From assembly GCA_900314995.1 (NCBI GenBank), contig OMXK01000019.1, positions 1 to 54,054 on the forward strand: 54,054 bases of DNA, in the 5' to 3' direction. Position numbers and translations under genes: made by a program. This DNA is from an uncultured Prevotella sp. GTDB taxonomy: Bacteria; Bacteroidota; Bacteroidia; Bacteroidales; Bacteroidaceae. Positions 16,680-24,098 of this stretch are shown one piece after another. Under the pieces are notes generated by a model that was not told the DNA's origin, searched no databases, and saw only the letters and a list, made by a program, of their open reading frames with translations. Each line of letters opens with the position of its first letter. Within the stretch, counting starts at the first letter, position 1.

Positions 16680-17659
16680 TGAAGAAACTGGTTCTTTCAC
16701 TGGCTGCCATGCTCTCATGCCTCGCAGCCAATGCCGATACAAATCCTACGGTCACCATCAAATATGATGGCACCTCTGCTACCATCACGATTCCCAGTGA
16801 GGCCAGCAGCTATGTAACCTGCACCAGCGGCTCGTCTTCACATGTAAAGATCGAGCAGTCATCCACCGCTGACAATAACCCCGGAGAAATCATCTACAAA
16901 CTCTCCGGCAGTAGCGACGATGGTGAGTTCTACCTCACGGGTGAGTACAAGACCACTCTCCAGCTCGATGGTCTGACCCTTACGAATCCTGACAGCACCG
17001 CCATCCACATCAAGAATGGCAAGCGCATCAAGATCAGCATGGTTTCAGGTACAGAGAGCACACTTGTCGACGGCATCTCAGATACGGATTCCAAGGGTTG
17101 CCTCCACTCCAAGGGCCATACAGAGTTCGTTGGAAAGGGTACGCTCAACGTCACGGGTAATATCAGCCACGCCATCTACAGCAAAGAATATGTGGAGATC
17201 AAGAACTGCTCCATCAACGTAAAAGGCGCCAAGAACGACGGTATCCACTGCCAGCAGTATTTCAAGATGACGAGCGGTGCCGTGAGCATCAGCGATGTAC
17301 CAGACGAGGGTATCCGTGTGGAACTGAAGGGTGAGACTCCCACAGCAGGTTCTGAAACAGAAGACGAGGATACCGGTAACTTCTACATGGCAGGCGGTTC
17401 GCTTACCATCAACAACGTAGGAGAATACTGTATCAAGACTGACGGCACCATCAGCTATACTGGTGGCAATCAGAACTTCACGCTGACCAATGTCCAGGAG
17501 AATGCTGCAACCGCTATCCAGAGCGTGCAATTCTCCGGCAACGATACGGAAGCAGTCTTCGACCTCAGTGGTCGCCAGCTGCCGAAGGATGCTTTACGTC
17601 AGAAGGGCATCTACATCGTCCGCAGTCAGCAATCTACCCGAAAAGTGATCGTAAAGTAG
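16679..17659 (+). CDS. secreted carbohydrate-binding-domain (Cthe_2159-like) protein
   Basis: A 326-residue protein with a signal peptide (MKKLVLSLAAMLSCLAANA). Residues about 65-240 hold repeated beta-helix turns of the Cthe_2159 type: TTLQLDGLTLTNPDSTAIHI, then KGCLHSKGHTEFVGKGTLNV, ISHAIYSKEYVEIKNCSINV and KNDGIHCQQYFKM. Cthe_2159 proteins bind polygalacturonate and cellulose-like polymers, so glycan binding is plausible. The last 40 residues (FDLSGRQLPKDALRQKGIYI to VIVK) look like the C-terminal sorting tails of secreted Bacteroidetes proteins. Followed by a strong terminator. Confidence 0.75.
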   Translation: MKKLVLSLAAMLSCLAANADTNPTVTIKYDGTSATITIPSEASSYVTCTSGSSSHVKIEQSSTADNNPGEIIYKLSGSSDDGEFYLTGEYKTTLQLDGLTLTNPDSTAIHIKNGKRIKISMVSGTESTLVDGISDTDSKGCLHSKGHTEFVGKGTLNVTGNISHAIYSKEYVEIKNCSINVKGAKNDGIHCQQYFKMTSGAVSISDVPDEGIRVELKGETPTAGSETEDEDTGNFYMAGGSLTINNVGEYCIKTDGTISYTGGNQNFTLTNVQENAATAIQSVQFSGNDTEAVFDLSGRQLPKDALRQKGIYIVRSQQSTRKVIVK

Positions 17660-17672
17660 GTTTTTACTGAAT

Positions 17673-17712
17673 AAAACGGGGCATTCGTTGAACGGATTTG
17701 CCCCGTTTTTTA
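17673..17712 (+). terminator. Rho-independent terminator after the carbohydrate-binding gene
   Basis: AAAACGGGGCA (17673-17683) pairs with TGCCCCGTTTT (17699-17709) and a T-run follows. The TTTG (17697-17700) inside its 3' arm also serves as a -33 element for the next promoter. Confidence 0.88.
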
Positions 17713-17728
17713 ATTTTAACTACTTTTG
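17697..17728 (+). promoter_or_regulatory. promoter of the LytS-type kinase gene
   Basis: TTTG 17697-17700, 20-base spacer, TACTTTTG 17721-17728. The -33 element lies inside the upstream terminator hairpin. Its position excludes the ATG at 17688 as start of the kinase. Confidence 0.65.
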
Positions 17729-17756
17729 CACAACATTTCTTAAACATCTGGAAACC

Positions 17757-18938
17757 GTGTCATACAGGAAAGAACATCAACAAGAGACGATTATCTACCT
17801 GGCGCTTTGGGCCCTGCTGTTCCTCGCACCAGTCATGAGTCTTGCCATCCGCACCAGCAACAGCGACATCAGCTTCGATTGGAGCGAGATATTCATCGTG
17901 TGGAAGGCATTCTGTCCTTTCTTCTTGGCTTTCCTCATCCACAACTACCTGCTGGCGCCCATACTCGTCTATAAGCAGAAGCGCCTGCAGTACTTGGGAC
18001 TCGCGATAGCCATCGTTGCCGTCTTCCAGCTCTATCAGTGTAACCGTCACCCAGATTTCCGCGATCGTCGTCCACGCCATGAGCAATTCTCACGCCACGA
18101 CGACAACCAGCGGCCACCCATGCCCCCAGAGCATGAAGAGGGCAATTTTGCCGACCATCAGCCACCCACTGATGCCGAGCATCCCATCGCCCCCTTCCAT
18201 CCCGATGGACCGCGCCGTGACTTCGGCAAGCGTCCTCCAGTGATGCTGGGGCAGCACGACATCATCGCCTTCGTCATCCTCATCCTCATGTTTGGCATGA
18301 ACCTCGGCGTGAAACTCTATTTCAGGCAGCGCAGAGACCAGAAGCAGCTTGCCCTTCTCGAGAAGCAGAACCTGGAACAACAGTTGGAGTATCTGAAATA
18401 TCAGATTAACCCCCACTTCCTGATGAACACGCTCAACAACATCCATGCCTTGGTAGATTTCGACCCCGAGAAAGCCAAGTCCACCATCCTCGAACTCTCC
18501 AAGATGATGCGCTTCGTGCTTTATGAGGGTAATAAGAAAGGGGTGCCCCTCGACCGCGAAATCGCTTTCATGCAGAACTACATCACGCTGATGAAACTGC
18601 GCTATACCGACAAGGTGAAGATCACGGTGAAAGTACCTGAGTCAATACCCAACAACGAAGTGCCGCCCCTGATGTTCATCACTTTTGTCGAGAACGCTTT
18701 CAAGCACGGGGTCAGTTATCGCCAGGACTCCTTCATCGACATCGAGATCAGCATCAGCGACGGCCATCTGATCTTCTGCTGCAGCAATAGCCGTATTCCC
18801 AAGGAGGAAGACAAGCACGGCGGCGTCGGTCTTGCCAACGTGAAGCAGCGCCTCGACCTTATTTATAAAGACCGCTACAAGCTCGACATCAACGACGAGC
18901 CCAGTCACTACACCGTAAAACTCAATATCCCACTATGA
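17757..18938 (+). CDS. LytS-family sensor histidine kinase with His-rich loop
   Basis: A 393-residue membrane kinase, start taken at GTG 17757 because the promoter lies between it and the only upstream ATG. Four membrane helices are visible (about residues 12-31, 45-70, 79-97, 170-191). Between the third and fourth is a loop of about 72 residues rich in His (8), Asp, Glu, Pro and Arg, for example RHEQFSRHDD and PPEHEEGNFADHQPP. If the N-terminus is inside, that loop faces the periplasm and could bind metal. Then come the His-kinase motif YQINPHFLMNTLNNI (phospho-acceptor His) and a HATPase with FVENAFKHGV and GGVGLANVKQRL. Stop overlaps the regulator start by 4 bases. Confidence 0.9.
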   Translation: MSYRKEHQQETIIYLALWALLFLAPVMSLAIRTSNSDISFDWSEIFIVWKAFCPFFLAFLIHNYLLAPILVYKQKRLQYLGLAIAIVAVFQLYQCNRHPDFRDRRPRHEQFSRHDDNQRPPMPPEHEEGNFADHQPPTDAEHPIAPFHPDGPRRDFGKRPPVMLGQHDIIAFVILILMFGMNLGVKLYFRQRRDQKQLALLEKQNLEQQLEYLKYQINPHFLMNTLNNIHALVDFDPEKAKSTILELSKMMRFVLYEGNKKGVPLDREIAFMQNYITLMKLRYTDKVKITVKVPESIPNNEVPPLMFITFVENAFKHGVSYRQDSFIDIEISISDGHLIFCCSNSRIPKEEDKHGGVGLANVKQRLDLIYKDRYKLDINDEPSHYTVKLNIPL

Positions 18939-19672
18939 TCAAAGTATTAGCCATCGACGACGAGCCCCTGGCGCTCCAGCAGCTCGCCAGTTACATACAG
19001 AAAGTTCCGTTTCTCCAGCTCGTAGGCCAGTGCCAGAGTGCCCTCGAGGCCAAAGACATCCTGAATCGCGAACCTGTGGATGCCGTCTTCTGCGACATCA
19101 ACATGCCCGACCTTAACGGCATGGACTTCGTCAAGTCGCTTGCAGCCCCTCCCCTCATCGTCTTCACCACAGCTTACTCCGAGTATGCCGTTGAGGGCTT
19201 TAAGGTGAATGCTGTCGACTATCTGCTCAAGCCCTTCGGCCTCGATGATTTCCGTCGTGCTGCCAATCGCCTCAAGGAACGGCTGGAGACCTCTCCTGTT
19301 GCTGTTCCTGTAGCCGAGATGCCCCAGTCTAATGCCGAAGAAGATGATACCATCTTCATCAAGACCGACTACAAAGTTGTCAAGATTGCCATTTCCGACA
19401 TCCGCTATATCGAAGGTATGAGCGAGTATCTGAAGATCCACCTCGAAGGCCAGCCTAAGCCTATTGTCACCCTCCTCTCGATGAAGAAGATGGAAGAGTA
19501 TCTCCCACCCTCGTTCATGCGCATCCACCGTTCCTATATCGTCAATCTGAAGAGGATACAGGAAGTCAACAAGAACCGCGTCATTATGGATGCCGATACC
19601 TATCTGCCCATCGGCGATAACTACAAGGAGGCTTTCAACGACTATCTGAACACCCGATTCCTAGGGAAATAA
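18935..19672 (+). CDS. LytTR-family response regulator
   Basis: A 245-residue regulator. Receiver domain: acidic IDDEP near residue 8, phospho-acceptor Asp in VFCDINMPDLNG, FTTAYSEYAVEGF and the YLLKPFG lysine. The LytTR DNA-binding domain follows from about residue 140 (IFIKTDYKVVKI, IRYIEGMSEYLKIHL, FMRIHRSYIVNL, LPIGDNYKEAF). Partner of the overlapping LytS kinase; typical targets of such pairs in this phylum are nearby membrane or surface genes, unknown here. Confidence 0.95.
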   Translation: MIKVLAIDDEPLALQQLASYIQKVPFLQLVGQCQSALEAKDILNREPVDAVFCDINMPDLNGMDFVKSLAAPPLIVFTTAYSEYAVEGFKVNAVDYLLKPFGLDDFRRAANRLKERLETSPVAVPVAEMPQSNAEEDDTIFIKTDYKVVKIAISDIRYIEGMSEYLKIHLEGQPKPIVTLLSMKKMEEYLPPSFMRIHRSYIVNLKRIQEVNKNRVIMDADTYLPIGDNYKEAFNDYLNTRFLGK

Positions 19673-19674
19673 AT

Positions 19675-19702
19675 AAGGGGTTGCGCAGTGCAACCCCTTT
19701 TT
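19675..19702. terminator. bidirectional terminator between lytTR regulator and M13 peptidase
   Basis: AAGGGGTTGC (19675-19684) pairs with GCAACCCCTT (19689-19698), T-run on the plus side and A-rich 5' side; it lies between two convergent genes. Confidence 0.85.
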
Positions 19703-19705
19703 CGT

Positions 19706-21736
19706 TTACCATATCTGAGCCCGTTTTTCTTTCGGGATGAAGAGCTTGTCGCCCTCCTTGACACCAAAGGCATCATACCATGCATCGATATGGGGCAGTG
19801 CGCCGTTCACACGGGCATTGTTAGGTGAGTGGGTATCCACCGTCAGCAGATAAGCCAAGATCTCAGGACTGGCGTTAGCAGCCCACACGCGAGCCCAGCT
19901 CAGAAAGAAGCGTTGTTCTGGCGTAAAGCCGTCAGCCTTCTGTAGCGGATTGGTCTTCATGGCATTCTGGAAAGCCCTGAAAGCGATGTTCAGGCCACCG
20001 TTGTCACCGATGTTCTCGCCCAGCGTCTGCTTGCCGTTGATGAACTTGCCAGGCAGAGCCTCAAACTGTCCGAATGCCTCCTCCAGCACCTTCGTGCGCT
20101 GCTCGTAGTTCTGCTTATCGGCATCCGTCCACCAGTTACGCTGGTTGCCAGTCTTGTCAAACTGTGAGCCCTGATCGTCGAAGCCATGGCTCATCTCGTG
20201 ACCAATCACACCACCGATACCACCGTAGTTCACTGCATCGTCAGCCTCTGGATCGAAGAACGGGGGCTGCAGGATGGCAGCGGGGAAGCAGATTTCGTTC
20301 GTTGTCGGGTTATAGTAGGCATTGATGGTCTGCGGCGTCATATACCACTCCGACTTGTCCACTGGCTTATTCACCTTACGGTCTACCATGTCCTTCAGGA
20401 AGAATGCCGAGACGTTGCCCATATTCTCGTAGAGCGACAGTTTGTCGTCTATCTGCAGAGCGCTATAGTCCTTCCACTTATCGGGATAGCCTATCTTGAT
20501 GATAAAGTTCTCCAGCTTGTCCTTGGCCTTTGCCTTCGTCTCGGCACTCATCCATCCAGCCTCATCGATACGCTGTGCGAGTGCCGTCTGCAGGTTATGT
20601 ACCAGATTCAGCATGCGCTGTTTGCTCGACTCTGGGAAATACTTCTCCACATAGAGTTTGCCGATGGCCTCACCCAGCACACTGCTCACCGTGCCGACGG
20701 CACGCTTCCAGCGGGGACGATCCTGCGCCTGACCACTCACCACGCTGTCAAAAGCGAACTGCACGGCTCTGAAGTCATCGCTCAGCACACCCGTTGCTCC
20801 TGAGATAATCTTGATCTCCGCATACGTCTTCAGATCGTCGAGCGAAGCTTCAGCCAGAATCTTCTCCACCTCGTGGATAGGTTCAGGCTGCCCCACATCC
20901 ACCAGTTCAAATGCAGGGAATCCGCTGGCGCGGAACGCGCTATCCCAGTCGATGCCGGGGAAGTTCGTCTTCAGCTCGTTATAAGTCATCTTATGATAGT
21001 TCTTGTCGATGTCTCTCAGCTCCACGGTGCTGTAGCTCACCTTGGCGATACGTGTCTCAATAGCCATTACCGCGTCCACCTTCTTCTGAGCCGTCACCGA
21101 GTCGTTGCCCACCATCTCGAAGAGCGTCTTCATATACTGCTTATATGCCTCACGCACACGCACCGTCTGCTCATCGTCGTTCAGATAGTAGTCACGGTTA
21201 CCCATACCGAGACCGCCCTGTCCTACTGATACGAGGTTCATATCCGCATTACGCATATCAGCGCCAACGCCGATGCCGAACATCATCGTAGACTCACCAC
21301 GACTGTCGATCTCAGCCGTCACCTTCTGATACTCCGCGCGATCCTTGATGGCAGCAATCTTCGCCAGCACAGGCTTCAGCGGCTCCCAGCCCTCACGGTT
21401 CAGGCGCACGCTGTCCATTCTCAGGTTATAGAGCGAGCCGATTTTCTGTCCCAGCGTGCCTTTCTCCTGCGGAGTACCTGCATACTGCAGAATCAGTTCC
21501 TGGATACGCAGCGTGTTCTGCTCCGAGAGATCCACGAATGCACCGTTCATCGGATGTTCTGCATCCAGCGGATGCGTCTTCATCCATCCACCAGCAGCAT
21601 AATGATAGAAGTCATCACCCGGACGTACCGATGTGTCCAGATTAGCGGGATCGATGCCCGTCTTGAGTGTCTGAGCCCCAGCTGTTCCTGCCAGCATCAG
21701 ACCGATTGCTAAAACAAGTTTTGCTTTCATCGTCAT
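19706..21736 (-). CDS. pepO: M13 (neprilysin-like) zinc metallopeptidase
   Basis: A 676-residue secreted endopeptidase. Signal peptide MKAKLVLAIGLMLAGTAGAQ (start at 21736, or 21730 two codons later). M13 landmarks: DFYHYAAGGWMKTHP near the N-terminus, NAYYNPTTNEICFPAAILQ, zinc site VIGHEMSHGFDDQGSQFD (HExxH), the third-ligand region GENIGDNGGL, and the C-terminal DKLFIPKEKRAQIW. Full length for the family. It probably degrades small peptides in the periplasm. Its promoter is the repeated cassette at 21782-21874. Confidence 0.95.
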   Translation of the reverse strand: MTMKAKLVLAIGLMLAGTAGAQTLKTGIDPANLDTSVRPGDDFYHYAAGGWMKTHPLDAEHPMNGAFVDLSEQNTLRIQELILQYAGTPQEKGTLGQKIGSLYNLRMDSVRLNREGWEPLKPVLAKIAAIKDRAEYQKVTAEIDSRGESTMMFGIGVGADMRNADMNLVSVGQGGLGMGNRDYYLNDDEQTVRVREAYKQYMKTLFEMVGNDSVTAQKKVDAVMAIETRIAKVSYSTVELRDIDKNYHKMTYNELKTNFPGIDWDSAFRASGFPAFELVDVGQPEPIHEVEKILAEASLDDLKTYAEIKIISGATGVLSDDFRAVQFAFDSVVSGQAQDRPRWKRAVGTVSSVLGEAIGKLYVEKYFPESSKQRMLNLVHNLQTALAQRIDEAGWMSAETKAKAKDKLENFIIKIGYPDKWKDYSALQIDDKLSLYENMGNVSAFFLKDMVDRKVNKPVDKSEWYMTPQTINAYYNPTTNEICFPAAILQPPFFDPEADDAVNYGGIGGVIGHEMSHGFDDQGSQFDKTGNQRNWWTDADKQNYEQRTKVLEEAFGQFEALPGKFINGKQTLGENIGDNGGLNIAFRAFQNAMKTNPLQKADGFTPEQRFFLSWARVWAANASPEILAYLLTVDTHSPNNARVNGALPHIDAWYDAFGVKEGDKLFIPKEKRAQIW

Positions 21737-21781
21737 TTGGTTTTATTGTTACATTGGTTAAATATCACACACTTTAGACGT

Positions 21782-21874
21782 GCAAAGTTACTAAAAATCG
21801 AGCGCAAAACAAAGAAACTTGTTTCTTTTTTTGCCGAGATGGAGTAAGTTCGCCATCTTTGATGGCAAAGTTAC
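21782..21874 (-). promoter_or_regulatory. repeated promoter cassette, copy 1 (M13 peptidase)
   Basis: A 93-base block nearly identical (one indel, one mismatch by eye) to 28715-28808 when read on the minus strand. In the direction of the gene it holds TAACTTTG, the palindrome GCCATCAAAGATGGC, then GAAACAAGTTTC and a final TTTG-19-TAACTTTG promoter (CAAA 21810-21813, CAAAGTTA 21783-21790). It lies 46 bases upstream of the peptidase start. Confidence 0.8.
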
Positions 21875-21941
21875 GAAAAAACTACGACAAATACCATATT
21901 TGTCACTTTTTAACACAACTAGTAACAATTCTCCGACTATT

Positions 21942-22523
21942 CTATTCCTCTCTCACTACCAGTTCGCGAGGGAGCGTGACGACCTTCAATCGCTCATACC
22001 AGATGCGGTTTGAGCCTGCGATGTGCTTCTGCGTATGGCTGCTGATAATGTAGTAGCTGGCCGTGTACTCGTCCATCATCTCAAGGAATACCTTCTTGAT
22101 ACGCGAGCACTTTTCATTGATGGCATTGTCAAGCGGATTGATCAGATGATCCACGCTCTCCAAGACCTTCTCCTTGTCCATCATCTTCGCCGTAGCCATA
22201 TAATAGCGGGTCAGTTCCGCACGATAATCCGCCAGCCGTTTGAACTCGATGCCTTCAGGATGCGCGAGGAACAGCAGATATACCGCCTTATGCACAGGCT
22301 GCAACTCCACCTCCTTGCCATAGTCCGTGAGCACAAAACGATAATCCTTCGTAATCAACAGTCTGCTCAGTTTTCCCTTCGCAGCCTCGATACGCAGCTC
22401 CTCAAGCAAGGGCACACCAACAGCGTGCAGCAACAGGTCCTTTCTCCCTGCTGTCTGCAACTGCTCTATCAGGTACTTGATCTGACGAGCCATTTCCTCT
22501 GGTGTCTGCGGTTGCTCAATCAT
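21942..22523 (-). CDS. conserved hypothetical protein overlapping ftsZ
   Basis: A 193-residue soluble protein, mostly predicted helix, with no signal peptide, membrane helix or motif I recognise. Features seen: an N-terminal PEEMARQIKYLIEQLQ helix, KLSRLLITKDYRFVLTDYGK (beta-type), AVYLLFLAHPEGIEFKRLAD, and a C-terminal SYYIISSHTQKHIAGSNRIW. Its ATG lies inside the last codons of ftsZ (8-base overlap), so it is very probably translated with it. A division-related role is suggested only by this coupling. Confidence 0.7.
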   Translation of the reverse strand: MIEQPQTPEEMARQIKYLIEQLQTAGRKDLLLHAVGVPLLEELRIEAAKGKLSRLLITKDYRFVLTDYGKEVELQPVHKAVYLLFLAHPEGIEFKRLADYRAELTRYYMATAKMMDKEKVLESVDHLINPLDNAINEKCSRIKKVFLEMMDEYTASYYIISSHTQKHIAGSNRIWYERLKVVTLPRELVVREE

Positions 22524-23784
22524 CAGTTGTCAGACCTTTCACCACATTATCCAGCCATCTTCTCCACTTGTTCACCATCGTGGGTTTCTCTTCCTCCTCA
22601 GGCACCTTTTCCGGTTCCGGCTCAGGAATCACGGCTGGCTCCGGCTCTGGCATAACCTCCACCTCGAAGGGCAGCGTCTGAGTAATCACCTCTGCCACCG
22701 TCTTCTTCCTTGGTTTATAGAGCAGCGGTATCAGACTCTCGAAATATTCATCATCATTGCGGTATACGTCAGTCTTCACCTCCTCTTTCAGACTATCCTC
22801 CATACCCGTGGCCAGAATCGTCACCTTGGCATCGCCCCCCAGCGTGTCATCCGTCGCCGTACCCCATATCACATCGATATTAGGATCCAGCTGATCGAAG
22901 AAATCATCAATCTCCTGCAGTTCCTTCACGAAGATAGGATGCTCGTCGCTGGCATAGATATTAAAGAGGATACGCTTCGCCTTGCCGATATCATTGCCAT
23001 AGAGCAGCGGAGAATCGAGGGCATTGATGATGGCGCTTGCCACACGATGCTCCCCGCTGGCGCGCCCCATGGCCATGATGGCACCACCGCCGTTCTTCAT
23101 CGTCGTTTCCACATCGCGGAAGTCACTCTTAATCCCCCCGTCGCTAGGCAAGGTGATCAGCTCCGAGATACCCTTCACGGCATCCATCAGAATATTGTCT
23201 GCCCGCAGGAAAGCCTCCTTCAAGGGAATCTCAGCATCAGAATATACATCGCAGAGACGTTCATTGTTCACTATCAGCAGCGCATCCACATTCTTACGCA
23301 TCTCTTTCACACCCTTCAGAGCCTTGACGATCTTGCGTTTCTTCTCAAAGGAGAAAGGGATTGTCACCACACCGACCGTCAGGATACCCATCTCCTTTGC
23401 CACACCAGCCACTACAGGTGCAGCACCAGTACCCGTGCCACCACCCATACCGGCAGTCACGAACGCCATCTTTGTGCCGTCAGCAAGCAGTTTCTGAATC
23501 GTGTCGATGGTGTTCACGGCTTCATTCTTACCCTTTTCAGGATCGCCCCCAGCACCCAAGCCTTCACCAAGCTGTATCTTTACAGGCACTGGCGAGCGCG
23601 ACAACGACTGGCTATCTGTATTGCATACAGCGTATGTCACACCGTCCACGCCCTCCTTATACATATTATTGACAGCGTTGCAGCCACCGCCTCCAACACC
23701 CACCACTTTGATGATGCCCTGCATCTGGTCCCTGACTTCGGGAAAATCCAGAAGCGGCAAATTGAAATTATCGTTATCTCCCAT
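22516..23784 (-). CDS. ftsZ: FtsZ tubulin-like division GTPase (atypical)
   Basis: A 422-residue FtsZ. Seen: IIKVVGVGGGGCNAVNNMY, tubulin signature GMGGGTGTGAAPVVAG, FSFEKKRKIVKALKGV, NNERL, and DVIWGTATDDTLGG before the core ends near residue 330. Odd points: the loop before GLGAGG is about four residues shorter than in enterobacterial FtsZ; the T7 loop reads IKSDFRDV, keeping both aspartates but not the usual Asn; the C-terminus ends KWRRWLDNVVKGLTTDD with no D-I-P-x-F-L-type FtsA/ZipA-binding peptide. It has its own promoter and no ftsA, ftsQ or mur genes beside it. It is either the lineage's only FtsZ moved from the dcw cluster or a second paralogue. Confidence 0.9.
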   Translation of the reverse strand: MGDNDNFNLPLLDFPEVRDQMQGIIKVVGVGGGGCNAVNNMYKEGVDGVTYAVCNTDSQSLSRSPVPVKIQLGEGLGAGGDPEKGKNEAVNTIDTIQKLLADGTKMAFVTAGMGGGTGTGAAPVVAGVAKEMGILTVGVVTIPFSFEKKRKIVKALKGVKEMRKNVDALLIVNNERLCDVYSDAEIPLKEAFLRADNILMDAVKGISELITLPSDGGIKSDFRDVETTMKNGGGAIMAMGRASGEHRVASAIINALDSPLLYGNDIGKAKRILFNIYASDEHPIFVKELQEIDDFFDQLDPNIDVIWGTATDDTLGGDAKVTILATGMEDSLKEEVKTDVYRNDDEYFESLIPLLYKPRKKTVAEVITQTLPFEVEVMPEPEPAVIPEPEPEKVPEEEEKPTMVNKWRRWLDNVVKGLTTDD

Positions 23785-23802
23785 ACTTCAAATAATTTGC
23801 TG

Positions 23803-23834
23803 CAAAATTACAAATTATTCTCCATACCTCCAAA
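23803..23834 (-). promoter_or_regulatory. promoter of ftsZ
   Basis: On the minus strand: TTTG (CAAA 23831-23834), 20 bases, TAATTTTG (CAAAATTA 23803-23810), 18 bases before the ftsZ ATG. Confidence 0.65.
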
Positions 23835-23964
23835 CCTTCGCAAGCCTTGCGGCGGTTTTCTGTCACGGATGTCCTCGTATTCCCTTATCTCATCCTCAAA
23901 CATCACTTCAAGGAGTGTTTTTATGCGAACTAATTTGCTTTTTCAGCAGAAAAACGCAATAATA

Positions 23965-23996
23965 TTTGGAAGATATCGAAATTTTGCTTACCTTTG
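23965..23996 (+). promoter_or_regulatory. promoter of the candidate small RNA
   Basis: TTTG 23965-23968, 20-base spacer, TACCTTTG 23989-23996; transcription expected to start near 24001-24003. Confidence 0.65.
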
Positions 23997-24000
23997 CAAC

Positions 24001-24098
24001 GTCAGAAATGACTATCCGGGTAGAATCCCGCGTGGGGTAAGGCCTTATCGATACTGCCCATTTTGAAAGTCATCCTTTTGGGTGGCTTTCTTATTTTG
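24001..24098 (+). ncRNA. candidate structured small RNA, about 98 nt
   Basis: A stretch bounded by a perfect promoter and a strong terminator, with no credible open frame and no plus-strand gene for 1 kb after it. Predicted elements by eye: a GUCA/UGAC hairpin with a GAAA tetraloop at the very 5' end (24001-24012), a CGGG/CCCG hairpin, a third stem closing UGGG..CCCA near 24033-24060, then the terminator. ATGACT at 24008-24013 is the reverse complement of AGTCAT at 24068-24073 in the terminator's 5' arm, so an alternative fold is possible. It matches no RNA family I know. Confidence 0.55.
24065..24096 (+). terminator. terminator of the candidate small RNA
   Basis: GAAAGTCATCC (24065-24075) pairs over 11 positions (two G-U) with the arm ending GGTGGCTTTC (to 24090), loop of four bases, followed by TTATTTT. 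The opposite strand has AAAATAA before the stem. Confidence 0.8.

Noticed and set aside
22939-24066. 375-aa plus-strand frame over ftsZ
   Set aside because: Antisense to ftsZ; composition rich in His, Arg and Thr, as expected for a shadow. Its tail crosses the small RNA candidate, which is better explained as non-coding.
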